Source of the DNA: Gemmatimonadota bacterium
GTDB lineage: Bacteria > Gemmatimonadota > Gemmatimonadetes > Longimicrobiales > Gaopeijiaceae
Reading direction: 5' to 3'
Length of the DNA stretch: 64,000 nt
NCBI GenBank assembly: GCA_012960225.1
Contig: DUBS01000023.1
Span: 1-64,000, forward strand
This document shows positions 1-7,533 of the stretch, one piece after another. A program made the translations under genes and the position numbers. Every line of letters starts with the position of its first letter. The stretch's first letter is position 1. The notes under the pieces are model-generated. The model was not told the DNA's origin and ran no database searches. It saw only the letters and a list, made by a program, of their open reading frames with translations.

Positions 1-2
1 GA

Positions 3-1595
3 CTTAACCCCCAGCTCCAGAACTACTGGAGGACGATTCATCCACCCACGCTCTATCTCGGCTTCACAGCGTTCACGATCCCATTTGCATTTGCAGTTGC
101 TGCATTGCTCAATGGTCGCTTGGATGCCCGGTGGATTGAACTCACTCACAGATGGATTCTCCTCTCGTGGCTTTTTCTCGCAGTTGGGATCATCTTCGGC
201 ATGCGCTGGGCCTACGAAGAGCTCGGATGGGGCGGATACTGGTTTTGGGATCCGGTTGAGAACGCTTCACTTCTGCCCTGGCTAACAGCGACAGCATTTC
301 TCCACTCCATACAGATTCAGGAAAAACGTGGGATGCTGAAGGTTTGGAATATGTCACTGGTACTCCTGACATTCCTCCTCACGATTTTCGCTACTTTCTT
401 AACTAGATCAGGCCTCATCGAGTCGGTTCACTCTTTCGCTCAAGAACTCAAGATCGCCTACATTTTCCTGAGCTTTATGGGTATTGTACTCTTGGCGTGT
501 ATCCTGTTGATCATCTACCGCCTACCCAAGCTTCAGAGTGAGAATAGCATGCAGTCGTTTCTCTCTCGTGAGTCCGCTTTTCTATTCAACAACCTAATGC
601 TGCTGGGTTTTGCTTTCGCTGTCTTCTGGGGCACGATCTTCCCGCTTGTCGCCGAGGGCGTGACTGGGGAGAAGATAAGTGTGGGCCCGCCCTTTTTCGA
701 AAAAGTCAATTTCCCAATTGGGCTAGTACTTCTCGCGTTAGCGGGTATTGGGCCCGTGATAGCTTGGCGTCGTGCAACAAAGCGGAATCTCCAGAAGAAT
801 TTTCAGATCCCGATCGGCGTAGGGCTGTTAGTTGCTGTATCCCTCTGGGTGGCGGGAGCACGCCATGGGTTAGCGCTCGTGACTTGGAGCATCTGTGCCT
901 TCGTTCTAACGATCATCGCCACGGAGTTTTGGAAGGGAACGCAAGCCCGAGCACGCATTGAAGGGGAAGGCTACGCGGTTGCGCTTTTTCACCTAGTGAC
1001 CAGAAACCGGCGACGGTGGGGGGGCTATATCGTCCATGTAGGGATCGTGATGATCTACTTTGCCTTCGCAGGTGCCGCGTACAATGTAGACGAGCGCCAG
1101 CATATGTTGCCGGGGGACCAAGTCGATATCACTTCTCCTTTTGGCCATACCTACACGCTTACTTATGAGGGCCTTTCTGTCTCTTTGGGTAAGGGTCAAC
1201 GCAACCTCCTATGGCAAGCGATCGCTACGGTGTCTGTAGAGCAAGACGGTGTGGCAAAGGGCATACTGTTGCCCGAGAAGCGCCAATACGTAACGAGCGA
1301 TCAACTCATGACTGAGGTTGGGATCCGCTCGACAGTAAGGGAGGACCTCTACCTGATCCTGTCGGCAATGGATGATGTGGATGGGGCACTCTCAGCCAAC
1401 TCCGCTGCGCAGGGTATCGACTTGCAGGTTCTAGTTAAGCCGTTCGTGGCATGGATTTGGTATGGTGGATTGATTCTCGCCTTGGGTACTGTGATCGCAC
1501 TTTGGCCAAGTGTAGACCGACGTAGGAGAAGTACCCGCCCAGAGCTAGAAGCTGTAACAACAGATGCCCCTGCGATGGCGGGAGCAGCGAGGTAA
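3..1595 (+). CDS. ccmF: Cytochrome c heme lyase subunit CcmF (5' end outside window)
   Basis: CcmF is the large integral membrane protein of System I cytochrome c maturation that helps ligate heme to apocytochrome CXXCH motifs on the outer face of the inner membrane. The frame is open from base 3, so the N-terminus lies upstream. The fragment opens with the conserved NPQLQNYW...HPPTLYLGF segment. The tryptophan-rich WWD heme-handling motif (WGGYWFWDPVEN) follows around bases 225-265. Many hydrophobic segments and a soluble stretch before the last membrane helix (about bases 1090-1430) fit the family. It heads a same-strand run with ccmI-like, ccmA, ccmB, ccmC and ccmD-like genes. Identification is by family motifs and context; only the missing start is uncertain. 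Confidence 0.95.
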   Translation, partial: LNPQLQNYWRTIHPPTLYLGFTAFTIPFAFAVAALLNGRLDARWIELTHRWILLSWLFLAVGIIFGMRWAYEELGWGGYWFWDPVENASLLPWLTATAFLHSIQIQEKRGMLKVWNMSLVLLTFLLTIFATFLTRSGLIESVHSFAQELKIAYIFLSFMGIVLLACILLIIYRLPKLQSENSMQSFLSRESAFLFNNLMLLGFAFAVFWGTIFPLVAEGVTGEKISVGPPFFEKVNFPIGLVLLALAGIGPVIAWRRATKRNLQKNFQIPIGVGLLVAVSLWVAGARHGLALVTWSICAFVLTIIATEFWKGTQARARIEGEGYAVALFHLVTRNRRRWGGYIVHVGIVMIYFAFAGAAYNVDERQHMLPGDQVDITSPFGHTYTLTYEGLSVSLGKGQRNLLWQAIATVSVEQDGVAKGILLPEKRQYVTSDQLMTEVGIRSTVREDLYLILSAMDDVDGALSANSAAQGIDLQVLVKPFVAWIWYGGLILALGTVIALWPSVDRRRRSTRPELEAVTTDAPAMAGAAR

Positions 1596-1628
1596 TCCGT
1601 TGACTAGTACGGTGTTACCCAACTCCCT

Positions 1629-2063
1629 ATGACTACTGTATTCTTGGGAGGGGCTCTGGTTGCGGCCGCAGTCACACTTTTCATTCTTCAGCCTATCCTG
1701 AGTGGACTGCATGCTTCTCTTGTTAGGGCCGAAGACGAACTGACTGATACCGAGGCCCGTAAGAGAGTCACGCTACTTGCACTCCGTGATGTAGAGTATG
1801 ACTTCCTCGCTGGTAAATTGGACGAAGAGGATTACCTCTCGTTGAAAGCTGACTTCACGGCTGAAGCTCTCGCGGCGCTTGAAGCTGATGCAGCTGGTAG
1901 TAAGCCACATGTTCTTGATGACGATGTCGAAGCTGAAATAACTAAAATCCGTGCTGCACTCCGCTCAGGACTGATGTGTAGATCCTGTGGTTTTGGTAAT
2001 GACAATGGAAGCCACTTTTGTTCCGAATGTGGCCAGGAACTCAAGATTGGGGCGGTTGGCTGA
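1629..2063 (+). CDS. CcmI-like membrane protein with C-terminal zinc ribbon
   Basis: A 144-residue protein with one N-terminal membrane helix (about residues 4-24), a predicted helical region containing LRDVEYDFLAGKLDEEDY, and a C-terminal zinc ribbon with cysteines 117, 120, 131 and 134 in two CxxC pairs. The middle resembles the N-terminal part of CcmI, the apocytochrome chaperone of System I maturation (ALRDLEFD...GKLSEEDY pattern). The zinc ribbon is not part of classical CcmI. It lies 33 bases after ccmF and 5 bases before the chosen ccmA start, so it is very likely co-expressed with the heme export genes. A role in presenting apocytochrome or in CcmF/CcmH assembly is inference from position. 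Confidence 0.8.
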   Translation: MTTVFLGGALVAAAVTLFILQPILSGLHASLVRAEDELTDTEARKRVTLLALRDVEYDFLAGKLDEEDYLSLKADFTAEALAALEADAAGSKPHVLDDDVEAEITKIRAALRSGLMCRSCGFGNDNGSHFCSECGQELKIGAVG

Positions 2064-2068
2064 CCTCC

Positions 2069-2821
2069 GTGTCCGTTCCTGCCCACCCAGAAGCTGACGA
2101 GAAATCTTCAACCAACCCCGTTCTCCGAGCCCAGGGCTTAGTGCGTGAATACGGGTCTGTTATTGCGGTTGATGGGATAGATTTATCACTGGCAAAGGGT
2201 GAGTTTCTCACCATCTTTGGCCCAAATGGTGCCGGTAAGACGTCCTTGTTGGCGCTTCTAGCAGGGGCTCTTAGACCCAGCCGCGGCCAAGTATGGCTTC
2301 GAGGTGAGGCACTCGACTTCGGAGAGGTCGAGTGGCACCGTAGAATCGGTGTTCTCTCCCACCAAACCTTCCTGTACGGTCATCTCAGTGCCGAGGAAAA
2401 CCTCCGGTTCTATGGGCAACTTTTTGGCCTCTCAGATGTGGACGATGTGGTAAGAGACAAACTTCAGCATCTGGGTCTCCAAGAACGTGCCGCATCGCTG
2501 GTCCGTGATTTATCCCATGGTATGAGACAACGACTTGCACTTGCCCGGGCCCTCCTCCATGATCCTGATATTGTCCTGCTTGACGAACCCTACACCGGGC
2601 TTGATCCATCGGCAGCCTTGGTGCTCCAAGGTGTACTCTCAGACCTTAGGGATGGTCGACGGACTGTCGTAATGGTCACACATAACTTGAGTGAGGGCGT
2701 GGCGTTGGCAACAACTGTCGCCATCATGAACTGTGGTCGCTTTGTGTGGCAGGGAAAGCGCGCTGAACTTGGGAATGACTTCGGTCAGTTCTACCACGGT
2801 GTGATAGAGGGACACGGATGA
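2069..2821 (+). CDS. ccmA: Heme exporter ATP-binding protein CcmA
   Basis: The ABC ATPase that, with CcmB, powers release of heme-loaded CcmE during System I cytochrome c maturation. Walker A GPNGAGKT lies near residue 51, the ABC signature LSHGMRQR precedes Walker B (IVLLDEP), and the H-loop histidine is in VMVTHNLS. The frame is open to an ATG at 2018 inside the previous gene. The GTG at 2069, just after the upstream stop, gives 250 residues and avoids a 46-base overlap, so I prefer it; no strong ribosome binding site decides. The stop overlaps the ccmB start by 4 bases. Confidence 0.93.
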   Translation: MSVPAHPEADEKSSTNPVLRAQGLVREYGSVIAVDGIDLSLAKGEFLTIFGPNGAGKTSLLALLAGALRPSRGQVWLRGEALDFGEVEWHRRIGVLSHQTFLYGHLSAEENLRFYGQLFGLSDVDDVVRDKLQHLGLQERAASLVRDLSHGMRQRLALARALLHDPDIVLLDEPYTGLDPSAALVLQGVLSDLRDGRRTVVMVTHNLSEGVALATTVAIMNCGRFVWQGKRAELGNDFGQFYHGVIEGHG

Positions 2822-3498
2822 GGAATTACCTCAAACAGGTTGGGACAATCCTCTGGAAGGACCTGCTTGTAGAGTTCCGTACCCGAGAGCGCCTTATCAC
2901 AATGGGTGCGTTCGTAGTATTGGTGGCAATTCTCTTCAATTATGCGACTGATTGGGTCCGTGTGTCCCCTGAAGATATTGCTTCAGGCCTTGTCTGGATG
3001 ACGATCATGTTCGCTGGCCTACTTGGAGTCGGTCGCACCTTTCACCTAGAGGCTGAAGATGGCGCTTTCCAGGGAATATTACTGAGTCCCGTACCGAAGG
3101 ATGCGATTTTTCTCGCGAAGGCTTTAGCTAATTTTGTGTTCCTTTATATCGTGGCCTTGTTGGTTGTTGCGGTCTTCATATTCTTTTTCGGACTCGAAGT
3201 TGGTAGCAATTTTGGAATGCTTACGATCGTGATCGGTCTAGGTGTACTGGCTTTTGTCGCTCTTGGTACCTTGTTTACTGCTGTATCAACGGGGACCCGC
3301 ATGGGAGACACGCTTCTTCCGGTCCTCATTTTCCCATTACTTGCGCCCGTGGTAATTTACGGTACAACTGCCACCAGCCAGTTTTTCTCCGGCAGGCCGG
3401 TAACAGAGGCTGAAGGTAGTATAAGGATGCTTGCGGCTTTCGCTTTAATGGCTTTTTTCCTGGGCTCTTGGCTCTTCCGCTTTGTGGTGGAGGATTGA
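2818..3498 (+). CDS. ccmB: Heme exporter permease CcmB
   Basis: A 226-residue polytopic membrane protein with about six hydrophobic helices, the normal size for CcmB. The N-terminal ILWKDLLVEFRTRERL, the GLLGVGRTFHLEAEDGAF segment and the GTRMGDTLLPVLIFPLLAPV region are family hallmarks. CcmB is the membrane partner of CcmA in the CcmABCD heme-handling complex. The gene starts with ATG overlapping the ccmA stop by 4 bases (ATGA) and its stop overlaps the ccmC start by one base, so the three are translationally coupled. Confidence 0.94.
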   Translation: MRNYLKQVGTILWKDLLVEFRTRERLITMGAFVVLVAILFNYATDWVRVSPEDIASGLVWMTIMFAGLLGVGRTFHLEAEDGAFQGILLSPVPKDAIFLAKALANFVFLYIVALLVVAVFIFFFGLEVGSNFGMLTIVIGLGVLAFVALGTLFTAVSTGTRMGDTLLPVLIFPLLAPVVIYGTTATSQFFSGRPVTEAEGSIRMLAAFALMAFFLGSWLFRFVVED

Positions 3499-4190
3499 TG
3501 TCAAGTAAGAAAATCCTACTTACTGGAACCGTACTGGCTATGATAGGACTGATATGGCTTGGGGCGGTCTATTGGATGTCTTTCTTTTGGGTGTCAACTG
3601 AAGTCACCCAAGGGATCGCTCAGAGGATTATGTACGTCCATGTTCCGGCTGCATGGACATCCTTCCTAGCATTTGGCTTGGCTGCACTTTTCAGTGCGGT
3701 GTACCTCTGGCTTCGTGATGAACGGCTTGACCGTGCTGCCGTTTCTGCGGCTGAAGGAGGGATGGTTTTTGCAACGATCATGCTTATCACTGGGCCTCTA
3801 TGGGGAAAAATCGCTTGGGGTACTTACTGGACTTGGGAGCCGCGGCTTACGCTCACGCTGCTACTGTGGTTCATTTTCCTAGGGTACTTTTTGGTCAGGA
3901 GTTCGACCGAAAATCCAGAGAAGGGCAAACGCCACGCTGCGGTGGTGGCGATCGTTGGTGCTCTCGATATCCCCTTCATTCACCTCAGCGTTATCTGGTT
4001 TCGATCATTACACCCGGAGCCTGTGGTAATTAAGCCAGAAGGACCGACTCTCCCCGGTGACATGCTTACCACACTTTTGATGAGCTTAGGAGCTTTCACT
4101 GTCCTTTTCTTGGGGCTGTTCCTCCTCCGCTATTCGCTTGAGAATCTTCGGTCTGAACTCGATACTCGCTCCCGTCATACATCAGTGTAA
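3498..4190 (+). CDS. ccmC: Heme exporter protein CcmC
   Basis: A 230-residue, six-helix membrane protein of the CcmC/CcsA family that loads heme onto the chaperone CcmE. The tryptophan-rich WWD-type motif is visible as WGTYWTWEPRLT, flanked by the two expected histidine segments (MYVHVPAAW and IHLSVIWFRSLHPEP). I chose ATG 3498, which overlaps the ccmB stop (TGATG), over an upstream in-frame start inside ccmB. The next gene, a ccmD-like ORF, begins 5 bases after the stop. Confidence 0.95.
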   Translation: MSSKKILLTGTVLAMIGLIWLGAVYWMSFFWVSTEVTQGIAQRIMYVHVPAAWTSFLAFGLAALFSAVYLWLRDERLDRAAVSAAEGGMVFATIMLITGPLWGKIAWGTYWTWEPRLTLTLLLWFIFLGYFLVRSSTENPEKGKRHAAVVAIVGALDIPFIHLSVIWFRSLHPEPVVIKPEGPTLPGDMLTTLLMSLGAFTVLFLGLFLLRYSLENLRSELDTRSRHTSV

Positions 4191-4195
4191 TTACT

Positions 4196-4435
4196 ATGAA
4201 TCGTAACCAAATTCTTTGCAGCCTGGTCACGGGAATCACATTCCTGATTGGTACCATCACACTCTCTGCCCAGGAGATCTCAGAGCTTCCCGGCGCACAG
4301 CTTGCGGCCCAGGGTCTTGGTCGCCCCTACTGGCATGTTTTCATCGCGTACGCGATTGCGATCGGTATAGTCTTTTTTTGGGTTGTTTCTATTGGCCGGC
4401 GCCTCTCGCAGATCGAGAAGAAGATCGGCAACTGA
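4196..4435 (+). CDS. ccmD: Small CcmD-like membrane protein
   Basis: A 79-residue protein with a possible N-terminal signal or membrane segment (residues 5-25), the conserved-looking tract GRPYWHVFIAYAIAIGIVFFWVV forming one membrane helix, then a short basic cytoplasmic tail RRLSQIEKK. CcmD is a tiny single-span protein that stabilises the CcmABC-CcmE complex. The hydrophobic helix followed by R/K-rich residues, and the place immediately after ccmC, fit. The N-terminal extension is longer than in classical CcmD. Sequence identity in this family is always weak, so the assignment rests mainly on context. Confidence 0.75.
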   Translation: MNRNQILCSLVTGITFLIGTITLSAQEISELPGAQLAAQGLGRPYWHVFIAYAIAIGIVFFWVVSIGRRLSQIEKKIGN

Positions 4436-4585
4436 AAAAGCTTGAAGCTGCTGTGACTTTATTCGGCCTAGTGGTGAGGAGTGATGAAGTCGGAAAGGGA
4501 TTCTGCATCATTTGGACTAACCATAATGATGACACTTCGTACGCCCCGATTCTAAGAATGTCCTAAAGGCTTTGTATATCCTTTG

Positions 4586-6025
4586 ATGAATACCTCGTGG
4601 GGGCGGATTTATTGCTTGCTATCAGCGATGTCCCTTTGGCCATTGTGCTCAGCTGTACTGCTGACGGCCCAGACTACAACGATGCCTAGCACACAACGGT
4701 ATGGATCTGGACTCATAAACATCCCGGTTGCTAGCGTTCTCCCACACATGATGATTACAGGAACTTACTCAGGATTTTTCATGGATCTCAGTCGCACGAT
4801 TGAGGTTGATGGGAGCGGTAATGAGGCCGGGTTTGGTGCGCCGATCAAAGATTTCTTTTCCGATGCTTCTTTTGCTTTGGGCTTATTTGATCGTGTAGAG
4901 ATTGGTACGACCCTGCAATCCTTCAATGAGCCGGGCTTGGGTGGAAATATGTGGGGAGTCTTTGGCCGTGCGCAGTTACTAAGACCACAAGGTCAGGGAT
5001 TGGGATTGGCGTTTGGGGGCAGGTATGTGACCACGCCGAATTTTGAAGATGGGATCGCATATCAGCCCACGAGACTAGGGATACCCGACAAGCGGTTCCG
5101 CAAGTCCTACGTGGGCCTTGAAGACGTGAATACTAAACTAAGCCTATATGGTGTTGCGACTGTCCACATCCAAGGCTTCGATGAGGGCGCCCTCCCGGAG
5201 CACGATATTACGGTTACGGGTGGTTATGGCTCGGGAATGTTCAAGGATGGAGATGAACTCGAGTTCTACCGCTCTATAGACTCAGAAGGTTGGTTCTTCG
5301 GCTCAGCGGTCCATGTTGGAATTGGGAATAGCTCGATATTGACTGTGATGAGTGAATACGACGGGTTCGATGTCAATTTAGGAGCCCAGCTCGATATGGC
5401 AGGAATCCGGATCGGGGCTCAGTACCTTGCGGTGAACTACTCTGAACCGTCGGGAGGTCATCACTCGGAGTATTGGAAACCGAAACTTGCCGTTTTAGGC
5501 TCGGTAGCCATAGGAGTCAGAGACAAGCTCGTTCTTCACCGCCCATCTCTTATGGAAAGGCTTGCACCAGACACGGTGGTGCTTCCCGCCCCACCACCGG
5601 ACACGGTCCGTATTGAAGTCGCCACTCTGCCTCCTGGAGGTGAGGGGTCGTTGGTGAACCTTTGCCTATCCACAGGTGAAACTGTGCAGGTTCGTTTGAC
5701 CCCTGAGGGTGACACGCTGATTGGTCCCGGCAGGATCCCAATACGCACTCTCCAGCCAGTCCTTGATTTCGCCGGAACCTATGCTGGAACTGCTCAATGG
5801 TTTGTTAGCAGTGATCCAATCTTTTTTGAGGATCGGATGTATGAGAAAATGGTAGGTGAGGGTCCAGTGGATTGTGAGCAGATCATGCGAGTGGGGCAGC
5901 ACCTAGGAGTTGGGCTTTTCACGCCGAGGAATGCGGATCGGCCGTTTGAGACTTTTTATGTGGCAGTCAGGCCAGGGGTATGGCAGACATATTTTTATCG
6001 TCAGGAAAAACTGATGAGTAACTAG
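4586..6025 (+). CDS. Putative outer-membrane beta-barrel protein (YjbH-like N-terminal part)
   Basis: A 479-residue protein with an N-terminal signal peptide (hydrophobic SAMSLWPLCSAVLLTAQT near residues 13-30). Residues 40-310 have many alternating beta-strand-like segments rich in Gly, Tyr and Phe, including YGSGLINIPVASVLPHMMITG, which resembles the start of YjbH-type exopolysaccharide outer-membrane proteins. A proline-rich hinge (APPPDT) near residue 335 leads to a separate C-terminal domain of about 140 residues with no family I recognise. TTG 4583 and ATG 4586 are adjacent possible starts; I chose ATG. Outer-membrane location is inferred from the signal peptide and strand pattern. The function is unknown. 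Confidence 0.65.
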   Translation: MNTSWGRIYCLLSAMSLWPLCSAVLLTAQTTTMPSTQRYGSGLINIPVASVLPHMMITGTYSGFFMDLSRTIEVDGSGNEAGFGAPIKDFFSDASFALGLFDRVEIGTTLQSFNEPGLGGNMWGVFGRAQLLRPQGQGLGLAFGGRYVTTPNFEDGIAYQPTRLGIPDKRFRKSYVGLEDVNTKLSLYGVATVHIQGFDEGALPEHDITVTGGYGSGMFKDGDELEFYRSIDSEGWFFGSAVHVGIGNSSILTVMSEYDGFDVNLGAQLDMAGIRIGAQYLAVNYSEPSGGHHSEYWKPKLAVLGSVAIGVRDKLVLHRPSLMERLAPDTVVLPAPPPDTVRIEVATLPPGGEGSLVNLCLSTGETVQVRLTPEGDTLIGPGRIPIRTLQPVLDFAGTYAGTAQWFVSSDPIFFEDRMYEKMVGEGPVDCEQIMRVGQHLGVGLFTPRNADRPFETFYVAVRPGVWQTYFYRQEKLMSN

Positions 6026-6105
6026 ACTGTGATATGGATATGTTCCCAGGAAGGTCCTTTACTGCTCTCCTCTATTCAGAGCCCTCCTAAAGAAATTCTA
6101 TACAA

Positions 6106-6121
6106 TCGTCGAGAACGACGA
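6106..6121. promoter_or_regulatory. Perfect inverted repeat by a possible recA -10 element
   Basis: Six-base arms TCGTCG and CGACGA flank the spacer AGAA. The palindrome abuts TACAAT (6101-6106), a five-of-six match to a sigma-70 -10 box, so it would cover a transcription start. No good -35 is visible. It lies about 160 bases before the preferred recA start. An SOS-type operator is an attractive reading, but it is not a known LexA box of Escherichia coli, Bacillus or alphaproteobacteria. Confidence 0.35.
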
Positions 6122-6278
6122 GGACTCGATTTGTACCATGGTATTCCAATGTTTTTGTGGTTACTCCCTCTTCGGGTCAGTAGCCTAGGTCAATAGGGAG
6201 ACTTTCGCTTTATGTTCGGGTATTATACTTTGGATGTCGAACCCCTTGAAAGCGGGGTCTCACGAAGACGGAGAAGAG

Positions 6279-7382
6279 ATGGCCACGGCTCAAATGACTG
6301 ACCAAGACCTAAAGAAGAAGACGGCCAAAAACCAGAAGGCTTTAGACACTGCGATTACACAGATTGAGCGCTCTTATGGCAAGGGTGCGATCATGCGAAT
6401 GGGAGAAGATTCGTTTGCAAGTACTATCGAGGCGATCCCTACTGGCGCGATCAATTTAGATGCTGCAATCGGCATAGGGGGGATCCCGCGAGGGAGAATC
6501 AGTGAGATCTATGGTCCGGAATCCTCAGGCAAGACAACGCTCTGTCTTCAAGTGATCGCGAATGCTCAACGCCTTGGTGGTATAGCGGCTTTTGTAGACG
6601 CCGAGCATGCCCTAGATGTCGGATATGCCCGCAAACTTGGTGTAGATGTAGATAACCTCCTGGTCTCACAGCCGGACACGGGAGAGCAAGCGCTTGAGAT
6701 CGCAGAAGTACTCATTCGTAGCAGTGCAATTGATGTCGTAGTTATTGACTCCGTAGCAGCGCTCGTTCCAAGAGCAGAGATTGAGGGTGAGATGGGCGAC
6801 ACCCATGTTGGACTTCAGGCAAGACTTATGAGCCAAGCGCTCCGAAAGCTCACAGGTGCTGTAAGTCGCTCTAATACTTCGGTCATTTTTACGAACCAGA
6901 TACGTATTAAGGTCGGAGTCATGTTTGGTAGTCCAGAGACGACTTCAGGAGGGCGAGCACTCAAGTTTTATGCCTCGCTTAGGCTTGATATACGCCGTAT
7001 TGGTGCAATCAAGGACGGACAGGATGTGATCGGTAACCGAACCCGGGTAAAGGTTGTGAAGAACAAATGTGCTCCTCCGTTCAAGCAAGCTGAATTCGAC
7101 ATCCAATACAACGAAGGGGTCAGCCATACCGCGCTACTCATTGATCTCGGAGTCGACCATGAAATCGTTGAAAAATCAGGTTCCTGGTTCTCCTACGGGG
7201 ATCTGCGCATGGGGCAGGGAAAGGAAAACTCTAAGATTTTCCTAGTGGAGAATCCGGATATCGCCGAAGAGATTGAAGTACGTTTACGTACTGCGTTAGG
7301 ACTGGATCCCGCGAATCAAGAAGAACTTGAAGAAGTTGATGACCTTGTCCCGGAAATGTTGGAAGGGGAAGTCGTCGGCTGA
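6279..7382 (+). CDS. recA: Recombinase RecA
   Basis: RecA forms ATP-dependent filaments on single-stranded DNA, drives strand exchange and triggers LexA self-cleavage. The protein shows Walker [10 protein letters not shown] at about residues 79-87, the catalytic glutamate region VDAEHALD, Walker [11 protein letters not shown], the L1/L2 DNA-binding loops ([14 protein letters not shown]...[13 protein letters not shown]) and an acidic C-terminal tail. An in-frame ATG lies at 6234, but the ATG at 6279 has a ribosome binding site (GGAG, five bases upstream) and gives the usual length of 367 residues. A small hairpin (ACCCC/GGGGT, 6241-6258) would then sit in the leader. It is followed by alaS with no recX. 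Confidence 0.97.
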   Translation: MATAQMTDQDLKKKTAKNQKALDTAITQIERSYGKGAIMRMGEDSFASTIEAIPTGAINLDAAIGIGGIPRGRISEIYGPESSGKTTLCLQVIANAQRLGGIAAFVDAEHALDVGYARKLGVDVDNLLVSQPDTGEQALEIAEVLIRSSAIDVVVIDSVAALVPRAEIEGEMGDTHVGLQARLMSQALRKLTGAVSRSNTSVIFTNQIRIKVGVMFGSPETTSGGRALKFYASLRLDIRRIGAIKDGQDVIGNRTRVKVVKNKCAPPFKQAEFDIQYNEGVSHTALLIDLGVDHEIVEKSGSWFSYGDLRMGQGKENSKIFLVENPDIAEEIEVRLRTALGLDPANQEELEEVDDLVPEMLEGEVVG

Positions 7383-7533
7383 CGTTCTTAGGAGTTGGAA
7401 CAAATGTAAGCGTTTGGCCTTCGGTCCTTCCGCTCCCTTGATTTCACACTAGCGGGTACTCCTTACACACCGCGTCACCCGTTATCGTTAAGAGTCCGGC
7501 TTCATAAATGCAGCTTTCCCTTAATGTGACTCC

